From VXNE01 sp965248075 (GTDB taxonomy: Bacteria > Pseudomonadota > Gammaproteobacteria > Pseudomonadales > Azotimanducaceae), in NCBI GenBank assembly GCA_965248075.1, contig CBDFIL010000003.1:2356001-2420000 (forward strand): DNA of 64,000 nt, read 5' to 3'. Position 1 is the first letter of the stretch, and each line of letters starts with the position of its first letter. The translations under genes were made by a program, and so were the position numbers. Under the pieces are notes generated by a model. It searched no databases. It was not told the origin of the DNA and saw only the letters and a list, made by a program, of their open reading frames with translations. Of this stretch, positions 42,195 to 50,701 are shown piece by piece.

Positions 42195-43217
42195 ATGCAG
42201 AGCCTGCGCACCCCTGACGACCGCTTTGCCGATCTCGCCGGCTATCCCTTCGAACCGCACTACGCGGAGGTTCCCGATCCGGACGGCGGCACCCTGCGCG
42301 TTCACTTCCTGGACGAGGGGCCGGCGGACGCCGAACCGATCCTCTGCCTGCACGGGCAACCCACCTGGTCATACCTCTACCGCAAGATGATCCCCATCTT
42401 CGTGGATGCGGGATACCGGGTGGTGGCGCCGGACTTCGTCGGCTTCGGCCGCTCGGACAAGCCGACGCTGCGGTCCGACTACACCTACGAACGCCACGTC
42501 GAGTGGCTGAAAGCGCTTCTCGGCGCCATCGACCTCACTGACATCACGCTGGTGTGCCAGGACTGGGGTGGACTGATCGGGCTGCGGGCCGCGGCGGAGG
42601 TACCGGAGCGCTTCGCCCGCATCGTGACGGCGAACACGGCGCTGCCGGACGCGGATGGGGTCGCGGACGACGACGCGGCGAATATCGGTGACCGGATGCG
42701 CGCCTACATGGCCAGCCTGCCCGTGCACCGGAGCGCGCCGGAAATGGGGATGGCCATGGCTTCGGACACTTCCGGCATGGGGTTCCTGCACTGGGTCAAG
42801 TTCTGCGCCGAGACGCCGGTTCTCAAGGTCAGCGACGTGGTCGGGTTCAGCAGCGGCGGCTTGCTCGGAGCAGCGGAGAGTGCGGCCTATGACGCACCGT
42901 TCCCGAACGACAGCTACATGTCCGGCGCCCGTCAGTTCCCGAGCCTCGTGCCGATCATGCCGGACAACGTCGCGATTCCCGCGAACCGCGCCGCGTGGCG
43001 CGTGTACGAGGGCTGGGAGAAACCGTTCCTGACGGCGTTCAGCGACAACGATCCGGTGACGGCAGGTCGCCAGGTTCCCTTCCAGGACCGGGTTCCGGGG
43101 GCGCGGAACCAGCGTCACGTCACCATCGAGGGCGCGGGCCACTTCCTGCAGGAGGAGAAGCCGGGGGAGCTCGCGGGCGCGGTGCTCACGTTCATGGACG
43201 ACAATCCGCTTGCGTGA
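42195..43217 (+). CDS. Haloalkane dehalogenase (DhlA-like alpha/beta hydrolase)
   Basis: 340 residues. The nucleophile is Asp 123 in VCQDWGG, with a Trp next to it for halide binding. HGQPTWSYLYR supplies the oxyanion side, an Asp in FSDNDPVTAG (~284-286) is the acid, and His 316 in GAGHFLQEE the base. HGxPTWSYLYR is typical of the HLD-I/DhlA subfamily rather than DhaA. The enzyme cleaves carbon-halogen bonds by hydrolysis. The TGA overlaps the ATG of the next gene (TGATG). An N-terminal piece of a second copy (METLRTPDDRFPDL) is fused to another gene near 48.6 kb. Confidence 0.85.
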   Translation: MQSLRTPDDRFADLAGYPFEPHYAEVPDPDGGTLRVHFLDEGPADAEPILCLHGQPTWSYLYRKMIPIFVDAGYRVVAPDFVGFGRSDKPTLRSDYTYERHVEWLKALLGAIDLTDITLVCQDWGGLIGLRAAAEVPERFARIVTANTALPDADGVADDDAANIGDRMRAYMASLPVHRSAPEMGMAMASDTSGMGFLHWVKFCAETPVLKVSDVVGFSSGGLLGAAESAAYDAPFPNDSYMSGARQFPSLVPIMPDNVAIPANRAAWRVYEGWEKPFLTAFSDNDPVTAGRQVPFQDRVPGARNQRHVTIEGAGHFLQEEKPGELAGAVLTFMDDNPLA

Positions 43218-44614
43218 TGCCGGAGCAGTTCCAGGATCAGGGCGGGGTCGCGACGATGGATCCGTCGCCGCTCGCCCGGGCGGTGGGATCCTTCGTCATG
43301 CGCAGGGTGGCGGATCCGCGGCGCGCGGCCACGCGGCGTCGGCGGGCTGAGCGCAAGCGGCGCAGGGCCGGCCAGCGCCACGTCGTCGAGTACTTCCACC
43401 AGGTCGAGGACGGTTACAGCCACCTCGCGGCGCAATGCCTGCGCCCGCTCCTGGACGCTTACGACATCGATCTGGTCTGTCACCTCGTCGCCGGTCCCGA
43501 GCGGTCGCAACGCGCCGGAGCCGGCGCTGTTGCTGGACCTGGCGCGCTACGACTCGGAGAAGATCGCGCCGCACTACGGACTCGACGTTCCCGGAGGACG
43601 CCGCCTCGCCCGGATGAAGCGCCCTCGCCGACCTCGCCGGCCGCATCCTCGCCGGAGCTTGACGCCCGACGATTTCCCCGACGTCGCGCCACTCGTCTGG
43701 TGCGAAGCGCTCTGGGCGGGTGCTACGCGGAATCCCTGCAAGCCCTTGGCCGAACGCGTTACCCGCCCGTCGCCGCGGTCGACGCTGGCGACGAACGCCG
43801 TCGACGTCGGGGACGGACCGCCGCGAGCGTCTCGGGCACTACTCCGGCGCGATGTTCCACTACAGTGGCGAGTGGTACTGGGGAGTCGATCGCCTGTACC
43901 ACCTGGAGGAGCGGCTCACCGAGCTCGGCGCCCGCAAGAGCCCTGGGGAACTGATGGCGCCGCGGCCGGCCGTCGACACGGGGCTGCTCAGGGACGACGG
44001 TACGCTGACGCTCGAGATCTACCTCTCGCTGCGCAGTCCGTACAGCTCCCTGGTCTTCGACGCGGCGGTGGAGCTCGCCCGGCAGACCGGGGTAACGATG
44101 TCCATGCGCCCGGTGCTGCCGATGGTGATGCGTGGCGTCCCGGCTACGCGGCAGAAAGGTGTCTACATCTTCACCGATGCGGCGCGCGAGGCGCGCAGGC
44201 TCGGGCTCGACGACTGGGGCAACGTGCACGATCCCATCGGCGAGCCGGTGCGGCGCTGCTACTCGCTCTACCCATGGGCCGTATCGCAGGGCAAGGGGGT
44301 CGGGCTCCTCTCGGCCTTCTTCCGGGCAGCGTTCTTCGAAGGGGTCGATACCGGCAAGGACCGGGGCCTGCGCCGGGTCGTGGAACAGGCGGGTCTGCCC
44401 TGGGACGAGGCGCGCGAGATCGTCGGGAACCGGGACTGGGAGGAGGAGTTCGAAGCGAACCGCCTCGCCATGTACGGCTGCGGGTTGTGGGGCGTGCCGA
44501 GTTTTCCGCCTGTTCGACGGGCAAGGCGAAACGCTGCTCGCCGTATGGGGACAGGATCGCCTGTGGCTGGTTGGGCGCGAGATCCAGAGGCTCCTGGCGG
44601 AACGACGGGGTTGA
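43217..44614 (+). pseudogene. DsbA-like (2-hydroxychromene-2-carboxylate isomerase type) gene with several frameshifts
   Basis: Translation starts well at ATG 43217 (coupled to the dehalogenase stop), but homologous sequence then moves between frames. Frame A has HVVEYFHQVEDGYSHLAAQCL. From about 43,515 another frame has LLLDLARYDSEKIAPHYGLDVPGG. Near 43,620 the third has ALADLAGRILAG, and near 43,660 comes DFPDVAPLVWCEALW. From about 43,830 to 44,500 a long intact part reads HYSGAMFHYSGEWYWGVDRL, then LRSPYSSLVFDAAVELARQTG and GCGLWGVPSF. The end (RLFDGQGETLLAVWGQDRLWLV) is in yet another frame. Six or seven single-base indels fit a decaying gene; sequencing error is the alternative. The intact part is the thioredoxin-fold glutathione transferase kappa/DsbA group. 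Confidence 0.75.
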
Positions 44615-44755
44615 GACGCTCTCGCTGGCCCGGATGTTGCGCCAGCGGCGGGGGCTCGTGGCGCGGACGCGTCCCGTCATGGCGATGTCATTATCCGCAT
44701 CTAGAATGGCGTCGCACCGAAGAGAGGACGCGTCATTTCTCCGCTAGAAATCTAC

Positions 44756-45694
44756 ATGATCGTCGGGTTCCTGCTCGCCGCCTACTCGGTCGTGGCCAAC
44801 GACTCGATCCAGACGCTCGGCACCTTCCTGTCCTCCAATGGCCACCGTTCCTGGTGGTTGCTGTGGATATTTGCGGCCGGCATCCTCATCGCCGTCATCG
44901 CCTACAGCTGGTGGGTCCACGGCGGCGACCCCGCCTACGGCCGGCTGGAGAAATTCCCGATTCCGGAAGGCGGGATCAGCTGGTATCACGCGATTCCGCC
45001 GCTTGCGCTCGTCATCCTGACGCGGATGGGTGTGCCCGTCAGCACCACCTTCCTCGTGCTGACGGTGTTCGCGGCCAGCAATATCGAGGCGATGCTGGTC
45101 AAGTCCCTGGCGGGATACGCGGTGGCCTTCGTCACCGCGCTACTGCTCTTCCGGCTCGTGTTCAAGCGAGCGACGGAGTACTTCCACCGTACGAAGGGCC
45201 ACGACATCCCCCGGTACTGGGTGGTGCTGCAGTGGCTCTCGACGGGCTTCCTGTGGAGCCAGTGGCTGATACAGGACCTGGCGAACATCTTCGTCTACCT
45301 GCCGCGGGAACTCTCGATCGGCTGGTTCCTGTTCGGCACCGGGGTGCTTGTCGGCCTGATCGGCATCGTCTTCTACCAGTTCGGCGGCGAGATACAGAAG
45401 ATCGTCACGTCGAAGACCGATACGACGGACATTCGCGCGGCGACGATCATCGACTTCATCTACGGGATCGTGCTGCTGGTGTTCAAGGAGTGGAGCAACA
45501 TGCCCATGAGCACCACGTGGGTGTTCCTCGGCATGCTGGCGGGTCGGGAACTGGCACTGTCGATGTACCTGGCGGATACGGGCGGAAAGGAGACGATGCG
45601 CAAGGTCGTGATGGATGCGTCGAAGGCGTTCGCCGGACTGGTCGTCAGCGTCATCCTGGCGTTCGGCCTGCCGTGGCTCGCGATGCGGTTCTGA
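44756..45694 (+). CDS. PiT-like (inorganic phosphate transporter-like) membrane protein
   Basis: 312 residues with about eight hydrophobic helices. VVANDSIQTLGTFLSSN near the N terminus and the related PVSTTFLVLTVFAASNIEAMLVKS and MPMSTTWVFLGMLAGRELALSMY segments resemble the duplicated signature of PiT phosphate permeases and their uncharacterised relatives. The ATG at 44756 is probably internal to the native start: the in-frame codons just upstream (SPLEIY) match relatives, but lack a standard start codon. The ion carried is unknown. The C-terminal 40 residues recur, diverged, in the fused frame at 48.6-48.97 kb. Confidence 0.78.
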   Translation: MIVGFLLAAYSVVANDSIQTLGTFLSSNGHRSWWLLWIFAAGILIAVIAYSWWVHGGDPAYGRLEKFPIPEGGISWYHAIPPLALVILTRMGVPVSTTFLVLTVFAASNIEAMLVKSLAGYAVAFVTALLLFRLVFKRATEYFHRTKGHDIPRYWVVLQWLSTGFLWSQWLIQDLANIFVYLPRELSIGWFLFGTGVLVGLIGIVFYQFGGEIQKIVTSKTDTTDIRAATIIDFIYGIVLLVFKEWSNMPMSTTWVFLGMLAGRELALSMYLADTGGKETMRKVVMDASKAFAGLVVSVILAFGLPWLAMRF

Positions 45695-45701
45695 CGGGGT
45701 G

Positions 45702-45747
45702 GTGGCGTGAGTAGTTTCAGGTCCGAGACGCGCGCCTGGCTCGAGGC
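45702..45747 (+). repeat. 46-bp direct repeat, copy 1 (start of a lost acyl-CoA dehydrogenase gene)
   Basis: This is identical to 48,981-49,026. It contains the GTG start (45,707) and first 13 codons of an acyl-CoA dehydrogenase (SSFRSETRAWLEA), after which the copy breaks off into unrelated sequence. Flanking homologous sequence is only about 80% identical, so a perfect 46-bp match suggests recent recombination or conversion. From here to 45,952 I see no gene. Confidence 0.8.
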
Positions 45748-45952
45748 GGGGAGAACCGCGAAGCCGGTGTTCGCAGGCGCAGTCTTCGGCGTCGTTCTGG
45801 TCGTTCGTGACCCGGAGGAGGCCCCACCCCCGTTGCGCGGGGTGCACGTCCGTCACAGGCACAGGCAGGGACTCCACATTCGATGACGCGGGCTGCTTCA
45901 GGTAGCCAGGAGGGCCGTTGCGGCAGACCCTCGCGGAGCGCACAATTCCCGC

Positions 45953-46158
45953 ATGGCCGAGGCAGCGACTCCTGCATCCTGCGTCTCTCCGGAGCTCTCC
46001 GCGGGCAATCTGGATTCGCGGGTGCTCTCGGTGGTCGCCGACAACCCGCGCGTCTTGCGCCGCCTGGTGGAGGATCTCGGTGGGGGATTCCGCAAGGTCT
46101 GGTACGACCTTGTCGGCGGGTTCGCCGAGTTCATGTCCCCCAGCCAAGCGCATGAATT
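45953..46158 (+). pseudogene. 5' part of a Uma2-family endonuclease gene, split by a TnpB element
   Basis: The frame begins at ATG 45953 and includes NPRVLRRLVEDLGGGFRKVWYDLVGGFAEFMSPSQAHE, the N-terminal Uma2 motif 'G..efMSPS..HE'. After CATGAATT (46,151-46,158) the sequence is that of the mobile element, and the frame stops at 46,180. The rest of the gene continues at 47,471. Confidence 0.75.
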
Positions 46159-46189
46159 GGGGATTGTATCGAAGGGTTGACCGGTCATG

Positions 46190-47398
46190 TCAGACCGCCC
46201 GTCGGTACTGTTCCGTGCCGTCGCGATGCGCCCCGGCCGTCTCCGGCCTAGCGCTCCGCTCGTCTTCCGCCTCCCGGCACACCGGGGGTTCCCCGCCCGG
46301 CCAGTCGAGCGCAAGCCCGACCGAGAGGATGTTCTTCGCCGCATTGACGTCGCGGTCGACAACGTTCCGGCACCCGGCGCAACGATACGTGCGCACCCCG
46401 AGCCCCACGGGCGTCGACGGCAGTGCCCCGCATGCGGAGCACCGTTGCGACGTGCGGTGCGCTGGCACCTTGCGCACCCACCCACCAGCGTCTTCCGCTT
46501 TGTAGGCGAGCATCGTCACAAAGGCGCCCCATGTCTGCTCGAGGATCGCTCGCGCCAGACGGTGGTTCTTCGTCATGTTCAGGATCCGCAGGTCCTCGAC
46601 GTAGAAGCGCGGCCCCTGCTCGCGCACCAGGCGCGATGTCAGTTCGTGCAGCATGCCGCGCTCCCGCTCGGTGACCCGCTGCCACTCCTTGGCCAGCGCA
46701 CATGCCTTCTTGCGTCGGGCGTTGCTGCCGCGTTGCGCCCGCGAGACGCGCCGCTGCCGGTGCCTCAACTCCGCGCGATCGAGAGGCCGTCCGGGAACGA
46801 TCTCGCCCCCGGAGAGCGCTACCCGAGCCCGAATGCCGACGTCGATGCCCACCGGCGCCCGGGGGTCCTCCGCAATTTCTTGCTGCGGAAGTTCGACCAC
46901 GAACTGCACTTCCACGCGCCTGGGCGAGCGCACGATGCGCAGCACCTTGGCCCGCCCATCGATCTCGCCCCTGAAGCGGAACCGACCGATGCCCTTGATC
47001 GTCACCGCCTGCCACGAACCCTGGCGATGCACCCGGAAGGCGTCGGTCTCGAAGGAGCGCACCGCGCGACGCCGTGAGCGGAAGCGCGGGAAGCCCGGCT
47101 TCTCGCCGCGCTTGACGCGGGCGAAGAACGCCTTGAACGCCTTGTCGAGGCGGAACAGGATCGAGCGCTGGGCGGTGGCGGAGATGCAGGCGTAGTGCTG
47201 GGGGTCGTCGCGGCGGATGGCCGTCAGCGACTTGCACTGGTCGTAGGCCGAGATGGCCTTGCCGCACTTCCCGTAGGCCTCGATGCGCTCTTGCAGCGCC
47301 GCGTTCCACAGGTGCCGCTGGTCTGCGAGAAAGCGCTCGAGGGCCACGTGCGTGGTGCGGTTGAGCCTGGCGGGAAAGCGCAGGGTGCGGGTAGGCAT
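46190..47398 (-). CDS. tnpB: TnpB RNA-guided nuclease
   Basis: 402 residues. The N-terminal part (RLNRTTHVALERFLADQRHLWNAALQER) is the helical recognition lobe. The RuvC residues are all present: Asp 186 in PVGIDVGIRARVAL, Glu 268 in FYVEDLRIL and Asp 350 in VVDRDVNAAKNIL. The zinc finger between the last two has CSACG and CAGC. TnpB is guided by an omega-RNA from the 3' end of the gene and element, cuts DNA next to a TAM and helps the element persist. Here the downstream end lies only about 40 bases after the stop, so the omega-RNA must overlap the coding end. All motifs are intact and no frameshift is seen, so it may be active. Confidence 0.92.
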   Translation of the reverse strand: MPTRTLRFPARLNRTTHVALERFLADQRHLWNAALQERIEAYGKCGKAISAYDQCKSLTAIRRDDPQHYACISATAQRSILFRLDKAFKAFFARVKRGEKPGFPRFRSRRRAVRSFETDAFRVHRQGSWQAVTIKGIGRFRFRGEIDGRAKVLRIVRSPRRVEVQFVVELPQQEIAEDPRAPVGIDVGIRARVALSGGEIVPGRPLDRAELRHRQRRVSRAQRGSNARRKKACALAKEWQRVTERERGMLHELTSRLVREQGPRFYVEDLRILNMTKNHRLARAILEQTWGAFVTMLAYKAEDAGGWVRKVPAHRTSQRCSACGALPSTPVGLGVRTYRCAGCRNVVDRDVNAAKNILSVGLALDWPGGEPPVCREAEDERSARPETAGAHRDGTEQYRRAV

Positions 47399-47399
47399 G

Positions 47400-47417
47400 A
47401 CTGTATTATTGTACAGT
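47400..47417 (-). promoter_or_regulatory. Inverted repeat and -10-like box at the tnpB start
   Basis: ACTGTA and TACAGT (6-bp arms, 6-base loop) lie two bases before the tnpB ATG. On the - strand the same bases contain TACAAT, close to a -10 consensus, about 9 bases before the ATG; a -35 box is not clear. The hairpin may also be the left-end structure recognised by the transposase. Confidence 0.4.
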
Positions 47418-47470
47418 CCAAGCCGTCAGAATGGCGCTCGTCTACCCATCGATATATTCCCCCATGAATT

Positions 47471-48050
47471 CACCTCGCGTGACGCCCGCGACCTGGTACT
47501 CGCGCTGTGCCACGCGCAGGGACTCGACGTCGTTGACATGGGGGCCACCTCGATCACGGCCCCGGATGGCTCGCGTGGCGGCGACCCCGACGAGTCATTC
47601 CTGATCGGCGAGCGTGCTACTCGTTATCGGCGCATGGAGGCGGCGGAGGGCGTGGACGCCGCCATGGAGTCGATCGAGGGGCCGGCGCCGGACCTCGCCA
47701 TCGAAGTGGAACATACCTCCCACCAGCCCGGGAAAGTCAACGTATTCCGGATTTGCGGCGTCAAGGAACTGTGGGACCTGGCGACCGAGGGGGCGGGTCG
47801 GGGGCCGGTCATCTACGATCTGCAGGCTGAGGATGGACCACACGCGCGGGCCGCTTCCCGCATTCTGCCCAGCATGCATGCCGAACGGTTGCCGGCCTCG
47901 GCCCATACGCTGCGCGAAATCGGTGGGCCGCTCGCTTTCGCGGAACAGCGCGCACGCGGCGAACCGGTCGCCCAGAGACTCCTCGGCGTCGCCAGCGGCC
48001 GATCCGGGGCACAGGTCGCGTCGCAACCCGACAAGCCTGGGAGCCCGTAG
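47471..48050 (+). pseudogene. 3' part of the split Uma2-family endonuclease gene
   Basis: It continues the 45,953 frame: FTSRDARDLVLALCHAQGLDVVDMGATSITAPDGSRGGDPDESFLIGERATRYRRM, then PAPDLAIEVEHTSHQPGKVNVFRICGVKELWDL. PDESFLIG and PDLAIEVE..........F...GV.ELW are the conserved Uma2 core with the PD-(D/E)XK Asp and Glu. Rejoined length is about 261 residues, normal for the family. Uma2 proteins are very abundant in some bacteria and of unsettled function. This part has no start of its own, so the gene is inactive while the element is present. Confidence 0.78.
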
Positions 48051-48165
48051 CCGGCACGACGGCCCCGGCGCCCTCGGTTGCAGTCTTGGGCGCACGCAGT
48101 TCCGTCCGGCAATGTGTCGACCTCGGACACCGACGGCGATGGAGACGTCGATTCGGACGACGACT

Positions 48166-48541
48166 ACGGTGGTACGCCGGATGCTGCAATACCCCGATCG
48201 GAAATACCCCGGCAAACCGGCGGATCTCGTTCATCGGGCTGTTGCATCGGTGTCTGCACGAAAGCGCGCTCGGGCCCTCGCTGGAGGCGGTGGCCGGCCC
48301 GGTCCGGATGCGGGTCTTCACGCAGTTCGCCTCGGGTGACACCGCGGCGATGACGAAGCTGCCGGGACTCACGCCTCTGGGCATGATGCGCTTCGGGCTG
48401 TCGATACTCGGCGGCATGCCGAGCGGACGCTATCGGTACACGCCGTTCTTCGACCAGCACGGACAACCGGTCGCGACGGCCCACCGCGTGGACGGCGAGG
48501 AACGCGCGAAGCTGCCGCCATACGCGCGGGCGAGCGGCTGA
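48166..48541 (+). pseudogene. Truncated copy of the DUF6151 gene
   Basis: The frame reads WYAGCCNTPIGNTPANRRISFIGLLHRCLHESALGPSLEAVAGPVRM and ends YRYTPFFDQHGQPVATAHRVDGEERAKLPPYARASG, matching the last ~120 residues of the intact gene at 41.4-42.1 kb with many substitutions. The N-terminal half with the Cys motifs is missing; it is replaced by an acidic DTDGDGDVDSDDD stretch. It is the left end of the degraded second copy of the block. Confidence 0.75.
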
Positions 48542-48612
48542 AGCCACCGCGGTAGACCCGGCGGGCGGCGCTCGCGTACGCTCCGCGCTTCCTCTGGCCC
48601 TCAGGGACCCAC

Positions 48613-48972
48613 GTGGAGACGCTGCGCACGCCCGACGACCGTTTCCCCGACCTGCCCGGATATCCGTTCGCACCCCGCTACGCCGAGGTTCCGGACCCGG
48701 ACGGCGGCACGCTGCGCATGCACTACGTGGACGAGGGGCCGGCGGATGCCGAGCCCGTCCTGTGCCTGCACGGGCAACCGACCTGGGCATGCCTCTACCG
48801 GAAGATGATCCCGCGCTTCGTCCAGGCGGGGTACCGGGTGGTGGCGCCGGACTTCACGAGCGGCGGGGAGACCGTGCGCAAGGTTGTCCTCGACGCGTGC
48901 AAGGCATTCGCCGGACTGGTCGTCAGCGTGATCCTGACGTTCGGCCTGCCGTGGCTTTCGATGCGGGTCTGA
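48613..48972 (+). pseudogene. Chimeric frame: dehalogenase N terminus fused to PiT-like C terminus
   Basis: 119 residues from a GTG. Residues 1-81 (METLRTPDDRFPDLPGYPFAPRYAEVPDPDGGTL to YRVVAPDF) match the first 81 residues of the haloalkane dehalogenase. Residues ~82-119 (TSGGETVRKVVLDACKAFAGLVVSVILTFGLPWLSMRV) match the last 38 of the PiT-like protein. An in-frame deletion has removed the rest of the dehalogenase, the DsbA-like gene and most of the PiT-like gene. The product would lack the catalytic Asp and His, so dehalogenase activity is excluded. Any function would be new; decay is more likely. Confidence 0.85.
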
Positions 48973-48980
48973 GGAGATCC

Positions 48981-49026
48981 GTGGCGTGAGTAGTTTCAGG
49001 TCCGAGACGCGCGCCTGGCTCGAGGC
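48981..49026 (+). repeat. 46-bp direct repeat, copy 2
   Basis: Identical to 45,702-45,747, 3,279 bp away in the same direction. Here it leads into the intact acyl-CoA dehydrogenase gene. The pair could drive deletion of the Uma2-TnpB segment by homologous recombination. Confidence 0.8.
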
Positions 49027-50161
49027 CAACTGCCCTCCCGGCGCGCGCGGTCCGGGTGCCGTGCCCTGGGGCAGCAGCAAGGTCGAGCTGGACGCCGACA
49101 CCCGGCTGTGGCTCGACCGCATGGCGGAGCGGGGCTGGACGGTCCCCACGTGGCCGAGGGAATACGGCGGCGCCGAACTGACCCGTGACGAGTACACGAT
49201 CCTGATCGAGGAACTCAGGCGCGTCGGCGCGCGCACGCCGCTCACCGGTCGGGGCGTGAACTACATCGGTCCCACGATTCTCGAACTAGGCACCGACGAC
49301 CAGAGACGCCGCTGGCTTCCGGGCATCGCCCGCGGTGAGGGCGGCTGGGCGATGGGCTACTCCGAACCCGGGGCCGGATCGGACCTCGCGAGCCTCAGCC
49401 TGCGCGCGGTGCGCGAGGGGGACCACTACGTCCTGAACGGCCGCAAGACCTGGACCTCCGATGCCATGGAGGCGGATTACATCTTCGTCCTGGCGCGTAC
49501 GGATCCGAGTCTCCCGAAACACCAGGGCATCAGCCTGATCCTCGTCGACATGGACCAGCCCGGCGTGCAGGTGCGTCCGATCCGACTCATCTCGGGTGCC
49601 TCGCCGTTCAACGAGACGCTGTTCGAGGACGCGGTCGCGTCCGCAGTGGACGTCGTGGGAGCGCTCAACCAGGGTTGGACGGTGGGCAAGCGGCTCTTGC
49701 AGTTCGAACGCTCGACGCACGCCGGCATCAACATCTCGGGCTCCCAGGGCGGACGGACCTCGGTGAGCCGATTGCCGGAGCAGGTGAAGCGCTACGCGGC
49801 GATGCGGGACGGGCGCATTGCGGACCCCGTGCTGCGGGCGCGGCTGGTCCGGCACGAACAGAACGTCCATGCGCAACGGTTGACGCAACGCCGCACCATC
49901 GAGGAGTTGCAGGCGCGCGCGCCGGGATTCGCGTCCTCCGCCGTCAAGTTGACCGGCGCGCTCAACGAGCAGGAGGCCAATGAGCTGCTGCTGTCCGCAC
50001 TCGGCACCCGGGGCGTTGGATGGGACGGCGACGGGTTCTCGGAAGACGAGATCGAAGCGACGCGGGACTGGCTGCGCCAGAAGGCGCTGACCATCGCCGG
50101 CGGCACCAAGGAGGTGCAGCTCAACATCCTGGCGAAGCGGGTGCTGGGGTTGCCGGACTGA
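48986..50161 (+). CDS. Acyl-CoA dehydrogenase
   Basis: 391 residues from GTG 48986. Flavin and substrate segments are visible: WPREYGGAELTRDEY, MGYSEPGAGSDLASLSLRA, GRKTWTSDAMEADYIFVLART and the C-terminal IAGGTKEVQLNILAKRVLGLPD. The enzyme introduces a double bond into an acyl-CoA, passing electrons to ETF. I cannot place the catalytic Glu with confidence, as in many family members from degradation clusters. Copy 1 of the duplicated block keeps only its first codons, so this is the sole intact copy of this paralogue. Confidence 0.88.
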   Translation: MSSFRSETRAWLEANCPPGARGPGAVPWGSSKVELDADTRLWLDRMAERGWTVPTWPREYGGAELTRDEYTILIEELRRVGARTPLTGRGVNYIGPTILELGTDDQRRRWLPGIARGEGGWAMGYSEPGAGSDLASLSLRAVREGDHYVLNGRKTWTSDAMEADYIFVLARTDPSLPKHQGISLILVDMDQPGVQVRPIRLISGASPFNETLFEDAVASAVDVVGALNQGWTVGKRLLQFERSTHAGINISGSQGGRTSVSRLPEQVKRYAAMRDGRIADPVLRARLVRHEQNVHAQRLTQRRTIEELQARAPGFASSAVKLTGALNEQEANELLLSALGTRGVGWDGDGFSEDEIEATRDWLRQKALTIAGGTKEVQLNILAKRVLGLPD

Positions 50162-50227
50162 GCGCAAGCCGCTTGCCGAATGACCCGCCAGGCCCGCCAC
50201 CGACCAGGCCCACTGCGGGCACCGTAG

Positions 50228-50248
50228 GGGATGGGCTTGTCCCATCCC
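50228..50248. repeat. REP-like hairpin A, second copy
   Basis: GGGATGGG and CCCATCCC enclose CTTGT. Against the copy at 30,109 the stem has a C-to-T change paired with G-to-A, so pairing is kept. It lies between the acyl-CoA dehydrogenase and the convergent PIN gene. Confidence 0.6.
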
Positions 50249-50320
50249 GTGCCGAATTACCCGCCCAGCCCGGGCCGTGCCAGGGTGCTGTTGTCTGCGC
50301 GACGCAGCCCCTCGCAACTG

Positions 50321-50701
50321 TCAACGGATCCAGACGATCTCGACGCCGATGTCGAGCGCTTCCCAGGCACGGTCGGCGGTGAGTGCAGGGCACTGCTGCA
50401 GATTGGCGGTCGCAAGACACGCGCGGTCCCCCAATCCCAGACCGAGGCTGCGGGTGGCGGGGCGGTAGCGTCCGCTCAGGAGGGCGTGCCGGGCGTCGAA
50501 TGGGACGATGTCGATGCCCTCGAAGACGAGCGCGACGTCCTCGTCCGCCCAACCGGCCGTGTGCAGCTTTGCCGCCACCTCCGCGACATTGACCGCCGAG
50601 ATGGCCGCGCCGGACTGAAGCGCGTCGAATACCGCATCGGCGCCGGGTTCGTCGAAGACTTCCGCCAGGACTGCCGACGCGTCGAGAACGAAACGGGTCA
50701 C
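50321..50701 (-). CDS. PIN-domain ribonuclease toxin (VapC-like)
   Basis: 126 residues from GTG 50701, directly after the antitoxin stop with no gap. PIN residues are FVLDASAVLAEVFDE (Asp), NVAEVAAKL (Glu), GLGLGDRACLATA (Asp) and the C-terminal LTADRAWEALDIGVEIVWIR. The active site is complete. With the AbrB-like antitoxin it forms a type II toxin-antitoxin pair. A truncated paralogue is found at 53.6 kb. Confidence 0.87.
   Translation of the reverse strand: MTRFVLDASAVLAEVFDEPGADAVFDALQSGAAISAVNVAEVAAKLHTAGWADEDVALVFEGIDIVPFDARHALLSGRYRPATRSLGLGLGDRACLATANLQQCPALTADRAWEALDIGVEIVWIR

Larger units (their letters stand above)
46151..47470 (-). mobile_element. IS200/IS605-type (IS1341-like) element with tnpB only
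   Basis: The element is 1,312 bp plus an 8-bp copy of CATGAATT at each side (46,151-46,158 and 47,463-47,470). Removing one copy and the sequence between joins the two Uma2 fragments in frame: MSPSQAHE followed by FTSRDARDLVLALCHAQG. It carries only tnpB, on the - strand; no tnpA is present, so it must move with help from elsewhere. Read in the tnpB sense, the upstream flank is AATTCATG, a plausible target and TAM, and the downstream end gives the junction where the omega-RNA guide would begin. Such elements normally make no target duplication; the repeat is more likely the target motif plus a matching element end. Confidence 0.85.

Noticed and set aside
46151..47470. 8-bp target-site duplication made by a DDE transposase
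   Set aside because: The element encodes only TnpB, and IS200/IS605-type movement is not known to duplicate the target. The octamer is better read as target motif plus a matching element end.
48110..48166. Dockerin or EF-hand-like fragment (DTDGDGDVDSDDD)
   Set aside because: The acidic run is short, has no start or neighbouring repeat, and joins directly into the broken DUF6151 copy. It could be chance in one frame.
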